A stretch of DNA of 64,000 nt, from positions 358,156-422,155 of the forward strand of contig JAQTXH010000001.1 in NCBI GenBank assembly GCA_028688905.1, read 5' to 3'. The position numbers and the translations under genes are program-made. Shown in pieces: positions 38,012-47,269 of the stretch. Numbering within the stretch: position 1 is the stretch's first letter; each line of letters starts with the position of its first letter. The notes under the pieces were generated by a model. It searched no databases. It saw nothing but the letters and a program-made list of their open reading frames with translations, and had not been told where the DNA came from. This stretch comes from Acidiphilium sp. GTDB lineage: Bacteria; Pseudomonadota; Alphaproteobacteria; Acetobacterales; Acetobacteraceae.

Positions 38012-38842
38012 TCAATAACGATACAAAAACCGCCGCATCTGATCCGCATGATCTCGCTCGATCCGGCAGCGCGACGCGGGGTTCAGCCGATTGCGCCATT
38101 GCTGCGCGGCACCGCTGCGGAAAAACGCCGATCCGGCGCGGGCGGGCCGCTCGATGAAGCCGGTGTTCTGTTCCTGCGCGCGCAACGCCGTAAACTCGCT
38201 GAACCGGATCGCGCGGTCCAGCCGTGCCGGATCGGGCCGCGTGCCAAGAAACCGGACGACATCGCCAAACCCGTCGGACGGGTTGGTCAGCAGGTCTTCA
38301 TAGCGCAGCACCAGCAATTTCGGGTTGGGCGTCGCGGTCCAGGATTGCACGTGGCCCGACCAGGACCCGATGAACTCCAGCACCTTGTTGTCATCGCCGC
38401 CGCTCACCGCCAGATCGCTGGCCATCAGCCCGATCATCGCGTCGATCGAAATCCCCAGATAGGCGCTGTAGGAAATCGCGACGTCGCGGGGGTCGCGCAC
38501 CAGATAGATCGCGCGTTCGGTTACCTCGGGTGTCACTAGCGGAATGCCATGCACGGCAAGTGCCGCGTTATGGGTTTTGACAAATACCCGTGCAGTGTCA
38601 TTGCCCATGATGTCACGATGGACCAACGAGCGCAGCCGCATCACGTCCGCCACGCTATAGGTACTCGCCGGGCGTGGATCGTGACGCTGATACAGCGCGG
38701 CACCGCTTTCGCCGGTGGTCAGATCGGTCAGCCGGTTGATGTCATAGGGCACCGCCGCATCCGTGAAATAATTATGGATAAAGGCGCGCAGCCAAGTATT
38801 GCCCGATTTCGGGTAGGATGCGAGCCAGACCAGTTTGCCCAC
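38012..38842 (-). CDS. Sulfotransferase family protein
   Basis: A 276-residue protein from a GTG start. The 5'-phosphosulfate loop is WLASYPKSGNTWLRAFIHNY (6-25), and the 3'-phosphate motif is YLVRDPRDVAISYSAYLG (about 113-130). These are the two PAPS-binding signatures, so it probably moves sulfate from PAPS to a hydroxyl or amine. The acceptor is unknown. It begins 15 bp after the YceI-like gene on the same strand and may be co-transcribed with it. Confidence 0.88.
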   Translation of the reverse strand: MGKLVWLASYPKSGNTWLRAFIHNYFTDAAVPYDINRLTDLTTGESGAALYQRHDPRPASTYSVADVMRLRSLVHRDIMGNDTARVFVKTHNAALAVHGIPLVTPEVTERAIYLVRDPRDVAISYSAYLGISIDAMIGLMASDLAVSGGDDNKVLEFIGSWSGHVQSWTATPNPKLLVLRYEDLLTNPSDGFGDVVRFLGTRPDPARLDRAIRFSEFTALRAQEQNTGFIERPARAGSAFFRSGAAQQWRNRLNPASRCRIERDHADQMRRFLYRY

Positions 38843-38857
38843 GATGCCGGCCGCGGG

Positions 38858-39415
38858 TCAGGTTGGCGGCTTGCCGTCGAGCGAGATGTCGTTAGTCACC
38901 TTGATCGTTTTGCCGACCGTCATCGACTTGCCCGTCAACCCCCATTCGTACCGATTGAACGACCCCACCGTGTCGATCCCGACCAAATGGCCGCCCGCCA
39001 TCCGATAGGTCACGGCCATGTCGAATGGATGCGTTTGGCCGTGGTTGGTCAATTCTCCGGCCAGCACCGTGCCATCCTTGGTGCAGGTGCCGACAAACCG
39101 CGATGTCGGGTATTTTGCCGGATCGAGAAAATTCTTCGACATCACTTGCCCGCGCATGATCGCATTGGGCAGCGCAAGGCTGCGGGTCTGAAAGGTGACT
39201 TCGACCGAGCAGGTCTTCGTGGCAGGATCGAAATCAAGAGTGCCGTTAAGCTGACGGTAGGTGCCAGTGACGGTGAACAACATAGCACTCGAATGGGTTT
39301 GCGCCAGCATGTTGCCAGGGGTGAGGTGCAGCGTCTCGGGGGACGCAAAAGCCGGGGACGCTGTCACTGTCGCGCCACCGGCGGCAAAGACCAAACATAT
39401 CACGATCCGTCTCAT
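38858..39415 (-). CDS. YceI family periplasmic protein
   Basis: A 185-residue exported protein. A signal peptide (about 1-24, ending ASPAFA-S) precedes a lipocalin-like YceI barrel: FTVTGTYRQLNGTLDFDPATKT, MSKNFLDPAKYPTSRFVG, GELTNHGQTHPFDMAV and FNRYEWGLTG. YceI proteins bind isoprenoids such as polyprenyl or quinone-like chains. A ggagg ribosome site lies five bases before the ATG. It is the first gene of a probable pair with the sulfotransferase. Confidence 0.9.
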   Translation of the reverse strand: MRRIVICLVFAAGGATVTASPAFASPETLHLTPGNMLAQTHSSAMLFTVTGTYRQLNGTLDFDPATKTCSVEVTFQTRSLALPNAIMRGQVMSKNFLDPAKYPTSRFVGTCTKDGTVLAGELTNHGQTHPFDMAVTYRMAGGHLVGIDTVGSFNRYEWGLTGKSMTVGKTIKVTNDISLDGKPPT

Positions 39416-39488
39416 TCCGGCCTCCGGTTGTGTCGTTGACAGGGATTACATGCGACTTCAGGTGACGCAGGACAAGAACGCCGACACT

Positions 39489-40208
39489 TCAGCATACCGT
39501 GTCGAACCGTGCCAGGTCCGGCGGACCGGGTGCGAACAGAAGCCGGGCGGTATCGGTCGATAGTCCGATCAGGCTGGCGCAGACCGTGCCGTAGCCTTCG
39601 TGTGGGCCGACATTCAGCGCGGTTTCGCCGGGGTTTGTGCGATCGGCCAGCAGGGCGATCCAGGCTGTCCAGTCTTGCGATCCCGGATCGGGCCGCGCGG
39701 CCGCGTTGAACAACGGCAGGTAGCGGTCGATGCGAGGGTCGGCGCGGTCGTTGGGGTCGCCGGCGGTAACCATGGTGATGCCGGGTTCGATCGCGCGCGT
39801 GGTGGGGGTGCCGTGCTCCAGACCACGCAGCAGAAAGCCGCCCGTGGCATCGGCAATCACCATATTGAAGCTGCGGTAGCGCCCGGCATCGAGCGACGCG
39901 ATGCAGATGGCCGCCGCTTCAGCGGTGGTATGATCCAGGGCAAGCAGCGGCAGTTCGCCCCGGCTGGCCTTGCCCGGTGCCGGGCCGAGGCTGCCGGTGC
40001 GGTTGAGCAGGGCGGCCACAACCCCATGATCGTTCAGGCCAAGCCAGGTTCCGCCCGCCATACGGTCGCGCCCGGCGATAATACCGGGACGCTCCGGCCA
40101 GTGGCGCGCCGGTGCGTCCCACGGCCGGTCGAGCCGTTCATCGCGGTTCGCCCCGATCGCGACGGGCCAAAACAAGCCGGGGCAGAACGACAGAATCAAC
40201 GAGCACAT
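39489..40208 (-). CDS. NRDE (TANGO2-like) family protein
   Basis: A 239-residue protein of the NRDE/TANGO2 family. It starts MCSLILSF, with the expected Cys at position 2, and the family motif ANRDERLDRPW follows at about 19-29. GGTWLGLNDHGVVAALLNR is also typical. The biochemical role is not established, although haem handling has been proposed for TANGO2. It follows purB by 15 bp on the same strand. The Ntn-hydrolase-like N-terminal Cys could be catalytic. Confidence 0.87.
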   Translation of the reverse strand: MCSLILSFCPGLFWPVAIGANRDERLDRPWDAPARHWPERPGIIAGRDRMAGGTWLGLNDHGVVAALLNRTGSLGPAPGKASRGELPLLALDHTTAEAAAICIASLDAGRYRSFNMVIADATGGFLLRGLEHGTPTTRAIEPGITMVTAGDPNDRADPRIDRYLPLFNAAARPDPGSQDWTAWIALLADRTNPGETALNVGPHEGYGTVCASLIGLSTDTARLLFAPGPPDLARFDTVC

Positions 40209-40223
40209 GAGCGGTTTCCAGGC

Positions 40224-41561
40224 TCAATCGGTACCGAACACCCGAGCGAAAATCTGTTCCACCTGGGCGAGATGCAATTGCGGGTCCATCGCGGCGTCGA
40301 TCACTGCCGGGGCAATCCGTCCCGCCACTTCGGGGTCGGCCAGCAGATGGTCGCGGAACGTTTTCCCGCCCGGTTTGCCTAGCGTGGTCCAGGTCGCCAT
40401 CGCGTTGCGTTGGATGATTTTGTAGGACTCCTCGCGGCTGATGCCGGACCGTGCGAGTGCGAGCAAAATCTCGCCAGAATGCACCACGCCGCCCAGGCTT
40501 TCCAGGTTTTCCGCCATACGTTCGGGGTAGATGGTGAGTTTGTCGACCATGCCAGCCAGCCGGTGCAGCGCAAAATCGAGCGTGATCGTCGCATCCGGCG
40601 CGATCACCCGTTCGACCGAGGAATGGCTGATGTCGCGCTCGTGCCACAGTGCCACGTCTTCCAGCGCCGGCACCGCGTAGCCGCGCACGATCCGGGCGAG
40701 ACCGGTCAGGTTTTCCGACAGCACGGGATTGCGCTTGTGCGGCATCGCGGACGAACCCTTCTGGCCGGGGTGGAAAAACTCCTCAGCCTCGCGCACCTCG
40801 CTGCGCTGCAAATGCCGGATTTCGGTTGCCAGCCGCTCGATGCCCGAGGCGATCACCGCCAGCGCGCAGAAATACGCCGCATGGCGGTCGCGCGGGATCA
40901 CCTGGGTCGACACCGGCTCGACCGCAAGGCCAAGTTTCGCCGCGACATGCGCCTCGATGCTGGGATCGAGATGCGCGAAGGTGCCGACCGCGCCGGAAAT
41001 GGCGCAGGTGGCAATCTCGGCCCGCGCCGCGACCAGCCGCGCCCGGTTGCGGGCAAACTCGGCGTAATGCCCGGCGAGCTTCAGCCCGAAACTGGTGGGT
41101 TCGGCGTGAATGCCATGGCTGCGGCCGATGGTGGGCGTCAGCTTATGCTCGATCGCGCGCTTTTTCAGCGCCGCCATCACGGCATCGACGCCGCCGAGCA
41201 GAATATCGCTCGCCTGGGTCAACTGCACCGCGAGGCAGGTGTCGAGCACGTCCGACGATGTCATGCCCAGATGCACGAACCGGCTGTCCGGCCCGACGCC
41301 TTCGGCCAGCCAGGTCAGAAACGCGATCACGTCGTGACGGGTGACGCTTTCAATCTCGGCGATCCGCGCGACATCGGCTTCGGTCATCGCGGCCACCTGC
41401 GCGCCGCCGCCCTGCCTGATCGCCTGTGCCGCCTCCGCCGGCACATCGCCGGTTGCCACCATCGCTTCGGCGGCAAGGGCTTCGATCTCGAACCAGATGC
41501 GGTAGCGGTTCAGATCCTGCCAGATCGCCACCATCGCGGGGCGTGAATAACGCGGTACCAT
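40224..41561 (-). CDS. purB: Adenylosuccinate lyase
   Basis: A 445-residue fumarase-superfamily lyase acting twice in purine synthesis (SAICAR and adenylosuccinate cleavage). The chosen ATG at 41561 gives MVPRYSRPAMVAIWQD, the usual start; the frame continues upstream into the TerC region. Key motifs are HLGMTSSDVLDT (about 85-96), IGRSHGIHAEPTSFG (about 135) and the signature GSSAMPHKRNPVLSENLTG (about 260), which contains the catalytic serine loop. It diverges from terC. Confidence 0.96.
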   Translation of the reverse strand: MVPRYSRPAMVAIWQDLNRYRIWFEIEALAAEAMVATGDVPAEAAQAIRQGGGAQVAAMTEADVARIAEIESVTRHDVIAFLTWLAEGVGPDSRFVHLGMTSSDVLDTCLAVQLTQASDILLGGVDAVMAALKKRAIEHKLTPTIGRSHGIHAEPTSFGLKLAGHYAEFARNRARLVAARAEIATCAISGAVGTFAHLDPSIEAHVAAKLGLAVEPVSTQVIPRDRHAAYFCALAVIASGIERLATEIRHLQRSEVREAEEFFHPGQKGSSAMPHKRNPVLSENLTGLARIVRGYAVPALEDVALWHERDISHSSVERVIAPDATITLDFALHRLAGMVDKLTIYPERMAENLESLGGVVHSGEILLALARSGISREESYKIIQRNAMATWTTLGKPGGKTFRDHLLADPEVAGRIAPAVIDAAMDPQLHLAQVEQIFARVFGTD

Positions 41562-41643
41562 ACGCTGCTCCTTCAAGTCGCTCTCGTTTTGAGGGGGGTT
41601 GCCCCGGTTGACAAGCCAGGGGGCAATCGCGAACCAGGGGTGG

Positions 41644-42255
41644 ATGAATATTCCGCTCGCCGATCTTGCCGTGCTCGCCCAGGTACTGATGATCGACCTC
41701 GTGCTGGCCGGTGACAACGCCATCGTGATCGGGCTTACCGTCGGGCGGTTGCCGAAAGCGCAGCAGACCCGGGCTATCATGATCGGCGTCGGAGCGGCCA
41801 CTGTCATCCGCATCGCCCTGGCGCTGGTGGCGCTGCGCCTGCTGGCGGTGATCGGCCTCACCCTGGCGGGCGGAATTCTGCTGCTTTATGTGGTGTGGAA
41901 ATCCTGGCGGGAGTTTCGCCACGCGCCGGTCGAACTCCACGGGGTGCCGCCGGTCAGCCTGCGGGCCGCGGCGATCCGCATCATCCTGGCGGACCTGTCG
42001 ATGAGCCTGGACAACGTGCTGGCGGTTGCCGGGGCGGCGCGCAACCACCCCGCGTTGCTGGCCGCAGGGCTGGTGGTCTCGGTGGCGTTGATGGGACTGG
42101 CCGCCAACCTTGTCGCCGGATTGCTCACCCGGTTTCGCTGGCTGGTCTGGGTTGGACTCGTGATCGTCCTATATGTAGCTTTCGACATGATCCACACCGG
42201 GATTAACCAAATTTCAATGCATATGGGCTACTCTGTGCCGTCATGGTTCCAATGA
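41644..42255 (+). CDS. TerC family membrane protein (YjbE-like)
   Basis: A 203-residue membrane protein from the ATG at 41644, with about six to seven hydrophobic segments. The TerC acidic motifs are present: DLVLAGDNAIVIGL (about 18-31) and LADLSMSLDNVLAVAG (about 118-133). Related proteins have been linked to manganese or calcium export during protein secretion; metal export is the likely role. Its last 13 bp overlap the mlaE start, so it seems to lead the mla transcript, which is not a standard arrangement. Confidence 0.88.
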   Translation: MNIPLADLAVLAQVLMIDLVLAGDNAIVIGLTVGRLPKAQQTRAIMIGVGAATVIRIALALVALRLLAVIGLTLAGGILLLYVVWKSWREFRHAPVELHGVPPVSLRAAAIRIILADLSMSLDNVLAVAGAARNHPALLAAGLVVSVALMGLAANLVAGLLTRFRWLVWVGLVIVLYVAFDMIHTGINQISMHMGYSVPSWFQ

Positions 42256-43340
42256 CTGCGGCGCATCTGGATATTTCGAACGAAACCGGCGGCACGGTGA
42301 TTGTGCTTGCCGGCCCACTCACCGCAACCGCATTGGCACCCGTCTGGACCCGGGCGATCGATGCCGCCAGGCGGGCGAGCGGAGCGTTGGCGATCGATGT
42401 TTCGGGCGCGGATCTGGTCGATACCTCAGGTGCCGCCTTGCTGTTGGCGCTGGAGCGCGATCATGCGGGCACCACCGAATGGCGTGGCCTGGGCGATCAA
42501 CCGGCCAATCTGATGACGCGGCTGCGCCAGGCGGTTCCGGATGGCCCGTCACCCAAAGTCGCTCCACGCACCATTACGCGGACCGACATCTGGCGAAATT
42601 TTCTGGTCCGGGTGGCGTTTTTCGGTGAAACCATCCTGGCGACGCTCAGCCTGCCGGTAAAATTGCGTTTTCTGCGCGGCAGCGATTTTTTCCGCCTCAC
42701 CGAACGCGCCGGCATCCAGGCGATGCCGCTGGTGATCTTGATGGGATTTTTGATCGGCATGATCCTGGCGTTCCAGTCGGCGATCCCGATGCGCCAATTC
42801 GGTGCGGATATCTATGTCGCAGCGTTGGTGTCGCTGTCGCTGTTTCGTGAACTGGGGCCATTGCTCGCCGCCGTCATTCTGGCCGGCCGCACCGGCTCGG
42901 CCTTCGCCGCCGAGTTGGGCACCATGGTGGTCAACGAAGAGGTCGCCGCTCTGATCACGATGGGGATCGACGCCGAGACCATGCTAGTGATCCCGCGCAT
43001 GGCCGCCGCCATGGTGGTGATGCCGGCACTGGCGATCGGCGTGGATATCGCGGGTGTGATCGGCATGGGCTTTGTGATGATGATCCTGGGGTTTCCGCCC
43101 GCGGCCATATTGCTTCAGGTTCAAGCGGCGACCGGACCGGAGGATTTGTTGCTCGGGCTGTTCAAATCGGTCGTGTTCGGGGCGGCGATCGGGCTGATCG
43201 GCTGCCGCGCTGGGCTGACCGCCGGCGGTGGCCCGCGCGCGGTGGGTGAGGCGGCAACCTCGGCGGTGGTCGGCGGCATTATTGCCACCATCCTGCTCGA
43301 TGGCTTGTTCGCGGTGATTTTTTACCGGTTGGGCCTGTGA
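42243..43340 (+). CDS. mlaE: MlaE-type lipid ABC permease with N-terminal STAS domain
   Basis: A 365-residue permease of the phospholipid-transport Mla system. An N-terminal STAS-like domain (about 5-95; ALAIDVSGADLVDTSGAALLLALE) is fused to the MlaE membrane part (about 135-365), with RELGPLLAAVILAGRTGSAFAAELGTM and the closing YRLGL. In enteric bacteria STAS is a separate protein (MlaB); the fused form is common in alphaproteobacteria. The GTG of the next gene overlaps its stop. Confidence 0.94.
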   Translation: MVPMTAAHLDISNETGGTVIVLAGPLTATALAPVWTRAIDAARRASGALAIDVSGADLVDTSGAALLLALERDHAGTTEWRGLGDQPANLMTRLRQAVPDGPSPKVAPRTITRTDIWRNFLVRVAFFGETILATLSLPVKLRFLRGSDFFRLTERAGIQAMPLVILMGFLIGMILAFQSAIPMRQFGADIYVAALVSLSLFRELGPLLAAVILAGRTGSAFAAELGTMVVNEEVAALITMGIDAETMLVIPRMAAAMVVMPALAIGVDIAGVIGMGFVMMILGFPPAAILLQVQAATGPEDLLLGLFKSVVFGAAIGLIGCRAGLTAGGGPRAVGEAATSAVVGGIIATILLDGLFAVIFYRLGL

Positions 43341-44092
43341 GCGGATCGGCGGCGGTCCCCATCGCGGTCAATGTCGATCATGCTGGCCAGAGTTTTGGCA
43401 ACCGGGTGATTTTCGAGGATGTCACCTTTAGCGTCGCGACTGGGGAAGTCTTCGTCGTGCTCGGCGGGTCAGGCTGTGGTAAATCGACCCTGCTGAAGCA
43501 AATGATCGGCCTGCTGCCGCCGACCAAAGGCGTCATCACGGTGAGGGGGCATGACGTGGTGACCGCCGTCGATGCGGTGCGCCGCGAGATCGGCGTGATG
43601 TTTCAATCGGGCGCATTGTTCGGCTCGATGACATTGCTCGATAATGTTATGCTGCCCCTCGTCATGTTCACCGATCTGCCGTCCAGAGCGCGCGCTGAGA
43701 TCGCGCGAATCAAGCTGGCGCTGGTCGGGCTGGGGGAGGCGATCAATCTGTTGCCGTCGGAAATATCCGGCGGCATGGCCAAGCGCGCCGCGATTGCCCG
43801 CGCGTTGGCGCTCGACCCGCCGATTTTGTTTCTCGACGAACCTTCCGCCGGACTCGATCCGATTACCGGCGCAGGGCTGGACCGGCTGATCCTCGATTTG
43901 CGGGCCGCCCTTGATTGCACCTTCGTCGTCGTCACCCATGAATTGCAGTCGATTTTCGCGATCGCCGATCGATGTGTCATGCTGGACCGCGAGGCGCATG
44001 GCATGATCGCACTCGGCGTGCCGCGCGACCTGCAACAATCGAGCGACCACCCGACGGTGCGCGCCTTTTTCAACCGGGATGCTGAACCATGA
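43337..44092 (+). CDS. mlaF: MlaF-type lipid ABC transporter ATPase
   Basis: A 251-residue ATP-binding subunit driving lipid transport between the membranes. Walker A is GGSGCGKST (about 43-51), the Q-loop region is VMFQSGALFGSMT, the signature is ISGGMAKRAAIARAL, Walker B is ILFLDEPSAGLDP, and the switch His is in VVTHELQS. The start is GTG, overlapping the mlaE stop (GTGA). Together with the STAS-permease and the MCE protein it forms a complete Mla inner-membrane complex. Confidence 0.95.
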   Translation: MSGSAAVPIAVNVDHAGQSFGNRVIFEDVTFSVATGEVFVVLGGSGCGKSTLLKQMIGLLPPTKGVITVRGHDVVTAVDAVRREIGVMFQSGALFGSMTLLDNVMLPLVMFTDLPSRARAEIARIKLALVGLGEAINLLPSEISGGMAKRAAIARALALDPPILFLDEPSAGLDPITGAGLDRLILDLRAALDCTFVVVTHELQSIFAIADRCVMLDREAHGMIALGVPRDLQQSSDHPTVRAFFNRDAEP

Positions 44093-44114
44093 ATTTTCGA
44101 CGGGACGCACGGTG

Positions 44115-45107
44115 ATGGAACAGCGGGGTGCAGCCCTACGCACCGGCCTCTTCGTTTTAGCCGGGATCGTTGTGGTGATCGGCATGATTTTCCTGCTCTC
44201 GGGCAACGCGTTTCGCGCAGGTATCGAATACGAATCCTATTTCTCGGAATCGGTGCAGGGCCTCGATGTCGGTTCGGCGGTGAAGTTCCGGGGTGTGGCG
44301 ATCGGCAAGGTGACCGACATCGGCTTGGTATCGGCGGAGTATCCACCGCCGAACGAGGCCGATCTGGTAAAGCCAATCTACCATCAGGTGGTAGTACGAT
44401 TCCGTGTCGATCCCCGAAAATTGGGTCCTGATTCCAAATTCTCAGGGGCGATCGCGCACGGTTTGCGTGTTCAGGTGGCCCCCCAGGGTATAACGGGCCT
44501 CGCTTACCTGGAACTCAGTTTCGTCAGCCCGGCAAACCACCCGGTTCCAACTGTTCCATGGCACCCGCGCTCGATGGTGATCCCCTCTGTCCCCAGCACG
44601 CTGACTCAGGTGCAGGACGCGGTACAGACCTTCCTGACCAATATGAGCGGGGTGAAATTCGACCAGACCATCAAGGTTTTGACCTCGCTGGTCGGTGCGA
44701 TCAATCAGGAACTCACGACCGGTGACGCACATCAGGCGGTTGCCAATGCCAACGACCTGCTCGACGAACTGAAAATCCAGGTCCAGCAGGCCGATCTGCC
44801 GGCTACCGCCGCCTCGATCCGCAACCTGGCCGACGGCGCGAAGACCCAGGCGATCCTCGGCCAACTCGATCGCGCCAGCACCCAATTGGCCCAGGCGACC
44901 GCCGCGATGCCAAAACTGTTGGCACAGACCCAGGCTACGATCAGCGGGGCCAACCAGACCACAGCGACCCTGACCCGGCAAATGATCCCGATTCTGCGCA
45001 ACCTCAATCAAGCGTCGTCCAACCTCGATGAATTGTCCGAAACCTTGAAAAACAATCCGGCCGCCGTGCTGCGCGGTGGCCCGCCACCGCCGGAAACGCC
45101 CCGATGA
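44115..45107 (+). CDS. mlaD: MCE/MlaD family lipid-binding protein
   Basis: A 330-residue periplasmic protein held by one N-terminal helix (about 8-30, TGLFVLAGIVVVIGMIFLLSG). The MCE domain follows (about 40-140; SVQGLDVGSAVKFRGVAIGKV and GLRVQVAPQGITGLAYLELSF). A long helical region (about 165-310) of Ala, Gln, Asn and Thr could form a coiled tunnel, longer than in E. coli MlaD. An in-frame ATG at 44079 would add twelve residues and overlap mlaF, but 44115 fits the helix position better. It overlaps the next gene by 4 bp. Confidence 0.93.
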   Translation: MEQRGAALRTGLFVLAGIVVVIGMIFLLSGNAFRAGIEYESYFSESVQGLDVGSAVKFRGVAIGKVTDIGLVSAEYPPPNEADLVKPIYHQVVVRFRVDPRKLGPDSKFSGAIAHGLRVQVAPQGITGLAYLELSFVSPANHPVPTVPWHPRSMVIPSVPSTLTQVQDAVQTFLTNMSGVKFDQTIKVLTSLVGAINQELTTGDAHQAVANANDLLDELKIQVQQADLPATAASIRNLADGAKTQAILGQLDRASTQLAQATAAMPKLLAQTQATISGANQTTATLTRQMIPILRNLNQASSNLDELSETLKNNPAAVLRGGPPPPETPR

Positions 45108-45733
45108 GGCGCATCATGACCTTTAACCGCCGCCATCTTCTGCTTGCCACCCCGCTCGCTTTGGCCGGTTGCGGCGGTATTCTCGCCAAACAACCTTACC
45201 TCGCGCGCGCCGACTGGCCGCTGGCACCGCCGCCGCCGGCATCGGGGGGAAGCATCGCGTCGCGCGGCATCGTGCAGGTGCAAAGTCTCAGCGCGGGGCC
45301 AACCCTGAGCGAACGCGGCTTGATCACCCTGCTGCCTGACGGCAGTATTCATCTCGGCTACTATAATCGCTGGGCGACCTCGCCCGCCCAGGCTGTCACC
45401 GCCGCGCTGATTGCCTGGTTGCAAGCCTCGGGCGAATTCGCCGCGGTGGTCGGTGAGGGTAGTTCACTCACCCCCAGCCTGATCGTCGAAGGCACGCTCG
45501 ACACACTACTCGCGGACCCCACCAACCACATCGCTCGCGCGGCCCTGACCCTGGTGGTCGCCAAACCCGTGGGCATCGGCGAACGCCCGATCGCCCAACG
45601 CCGCCTGACCGCGACAGCCCCCCTCACCGGAGCCACCGCCCCCGATCTCGTCGCCGCCCAGCGCGCCGCCCTCGGTTTGGTGATGGGGCAGGCGGTCGCG
45701 ATGGTAAGCAGGGCGGGAAGTGTTGTCCCCTAA
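45104..45733 (+). CDS. ABC-type transport auxiliary lipoprotein
   Basis: A 209-residue lipoprotein. The signal ends with lipobox LALAGCGG, so the mature protein begins at Cys about 24. The rest matches the auxiliary component found after MCE systems (PqiC-like): YLARADWPLAPPPP, GIVQVQSLSAGPTLSERGL and ALIAWLQASGEFAAVVG. It probably sits on the inner leaflet of the outer membrane and receives lipid from MlaD. It closes the mla operon and converges on holA. Confidence 0.88.
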   Translation: MRRIMTFNRRHLLLATPLALAGCGGILAKQPYLARADWPLAPPPPASGGSIASRGIVQVQSLSAGPTLSERGLITLLPDGSIHLGYYNRWATSPAQAVTAALIAWLQASGEFAAVVGEGSSLTPSLIVEGTLDTLLADPTNHIARAALTLVVAKPVGIGERPIAQRRLTATAPLTGATAPDLVAAQRAALGLVMGQAVAMVSRAGSVVP

Positions 45734-45741
45734 CTGGGACG

Positions 45742-46743
45742 CTACCTCGCCGCCCGCTGCGCTAAGCCGAGCAAGGTCTGACGGCAAATCGCTTCGGGAA
45801 CGCTGCCGGTGCGTTTGCAATCAGCTTCGGCGCGGAGCGTGCGTTCGATGGCGGCGATGATGGCAGGTTCGCGCCAGTTGGTGGCGGCTTTGATCACGGT
45901 GGGTTGACGGCGGAAGAACACCGGGGGGCGGCGGGCCGCGACGGCGTCGCGCGGACTGGCCCCGCGGGCGATAGCTTCGGCCATCAGGCGCAGACCGGAG
46001 AGTTCGCCGAGCAATACACGCAAAATTGCGACCGGGGCAGCGCCTTCATCGAGGGCCAGGCTGATCGCGTGGTCGGCGGCGCGTGGGTTGCCGGTCAACG
46101 CCGCATCGATCGCATCCTGCATCGAGGCGGTACCCTGGTCGTCGAGTACGGCGTCGATATCGATCACCGTCAGCGTGCCACCCGGCCCGGCGTAGAGAAT
46201 GAGGCGTTCGGCGGCGTCGTTCAAGGCACCTGATTCGCCACCGAGGCGGCTGGCGGCGAGGGTGAGCGCATCGCGCGCGATGGTGGTGCCGGCTTCGCGG
46301 AGTGCGGCTTCCAGAGCAGGGCCACGAGACGATGCATCGGGAAGATAGCAGGCGATTGCGGCGGCGTCCGTGTGTTTCTCTGCAAGCCCGCGCAGTTTGG
46401 AGCGCCCGTTGAGATCGCCGCCGGTCGCGATGATCAGGGCGTCACCTTTGGTTGCGAGGGCGGCTTCGAAGGCGGGGGCTTGTTTGTCGCCGGTATCGCG
46501 GATCAAAATTACCTTGCGCCCGCCGCCGAATGCCTGCGCGCTGGCTTCCTCGGGCAGTCGGTCGGCTTGATCGGCATCAAGTTCGGCAAGGCGGAAGGGA
46601 TCGTCGAGCGATCCCGCGATGCGTTTGGCGAGACCGCGCGCCCGGTCGATGACCAGCGAGTTGTCCGGTCCGTAGATCAGAACCAGGCGCGTCCGACCGG
46701 GATCGGCGAGAAAACGCTCGATCTGGCGGGCGTCGATTTTCAT
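45742..46743 (-). CDS. holA: DNA polymerase III delta subunit
   Basis: A 333-residue clamp-loader delta subunit, from the ATG at 46743 (MKIDARQIERFLADPGRTRL). Family features are LVLIYGPDNSLVIDRARGLAK (about 18-38), the delta-type fold with LIIATGGDLNGRSKLRGLAE, and a helical C-terminus from about 215. It opens the beta sliding clamp during loading. It follows lptE by 4 bp and ends the leuS-lptE-holA series, a typical alphaproteobacterial order. Confidence 0.92.
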   Translation of the reverse strand: MKIDARQIERFLADPGRTRLVLIYGPDNSLVIDRARGLAKRIAGSLDDPFRLAELDADQADRLPEEASAQAFGGGRKVILIRDTGDKQAPAFEAALATKGDALIIATGGDLNGRSKLRGLAEKHTDAAAIACYLPDASSRGPALEAALREAGTTIARDALTLAASRLGGESGALNDAAERLILYAGPGGTLTVIDIDAVLDDQGTASMQDAIDAALTGNPRAADHAISLALDEGAAPVAILRVLLGELSGLRLMAEAIARGASPRDAVAARRPPVFFRRQPTVIKAATNWREPAIIAAIERTLRAEADCKRTGSVPEAICRQTLLGLAQRAAR

Positions 46744-46747
46744 GGCG

Positions 46748-47269
46748 TCATCCCTTGTCGGGGTGCGCGCGGAAATAGATCGCGAGTTCGGTGGAGATCT
46801 GGGAGGCAATCTCGCGAGCAAGCTGGTGGCGCATGGTGCCGGCATCCAGCGAGTTGGCGAAATACTGGTTATCGATGATGTTTTCCGCATCCATCGCCTG
46901 TGCGTTGCCCTTGGCAATCGGCAGTGTCTGGTTGCCCTCCGGCGTCAGTTCCCAATGAGCATTCGCAATGAAGCGGTTGCGGGTGTTGGAGCTGTCGGGC
47001 TGGATGCCGATGATCTGCACCGACATGCCGAAACTCACCGCCAGATGATAACGATAGAATGCGGGCGCACCGTCGCGTTGCAGATCGTTCTCCAGCGCCT
47101 CGCGCATCACCTGGCCCTGGCGGTCGGGGATCAGGCCTATGTCGATCTCATCCATTCGCGCCGCAATGGAAGCCGATTGCCCGGTTTGCGGGCCATACAA
47201 CGGGTGAAAGCCGCATCCCGCGAGAGCCAGCACACAGGGCAAGAGCAGAAATTTAAGGGCGGACGACAA
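46748..47269 (-). CDS. lptE: LPS-assembly lipoprotein LptE
   Basis: A 173-residue lipoprotein. The signal ends LALAGC, then the mature N-terminus GFHPLYGPQ, a strong LptE hallmark. It plugs the LptD barrel and helps insert lipopolysaccharide into the outer membrane. Its start lies 17 bp inside the 3' end of leuS. The gene position between leuS and holA supports the assignment. Confidence 0.9.
   Translation of the reverse strand: MSSALKFLLLPCVLALAGCGFHPLYGPQTGQSASIAARMDEIDIGLIPDRQGQVMREALENDLQRDGAPAFYRYHLAVSFGMSVQIIGIQPDSSNTRNRFIANAHWELTPEGNQTLPIAKGNAQAMDAENIIDNQYFANSLDAGTMRHQLAREIASQISTELAIYFRAHPDKG

Noticed and set aside
45725..45740. Terminator between the mla operon and holA
   Set aside because: Only a five-base stem and no T-run; too weak to call.
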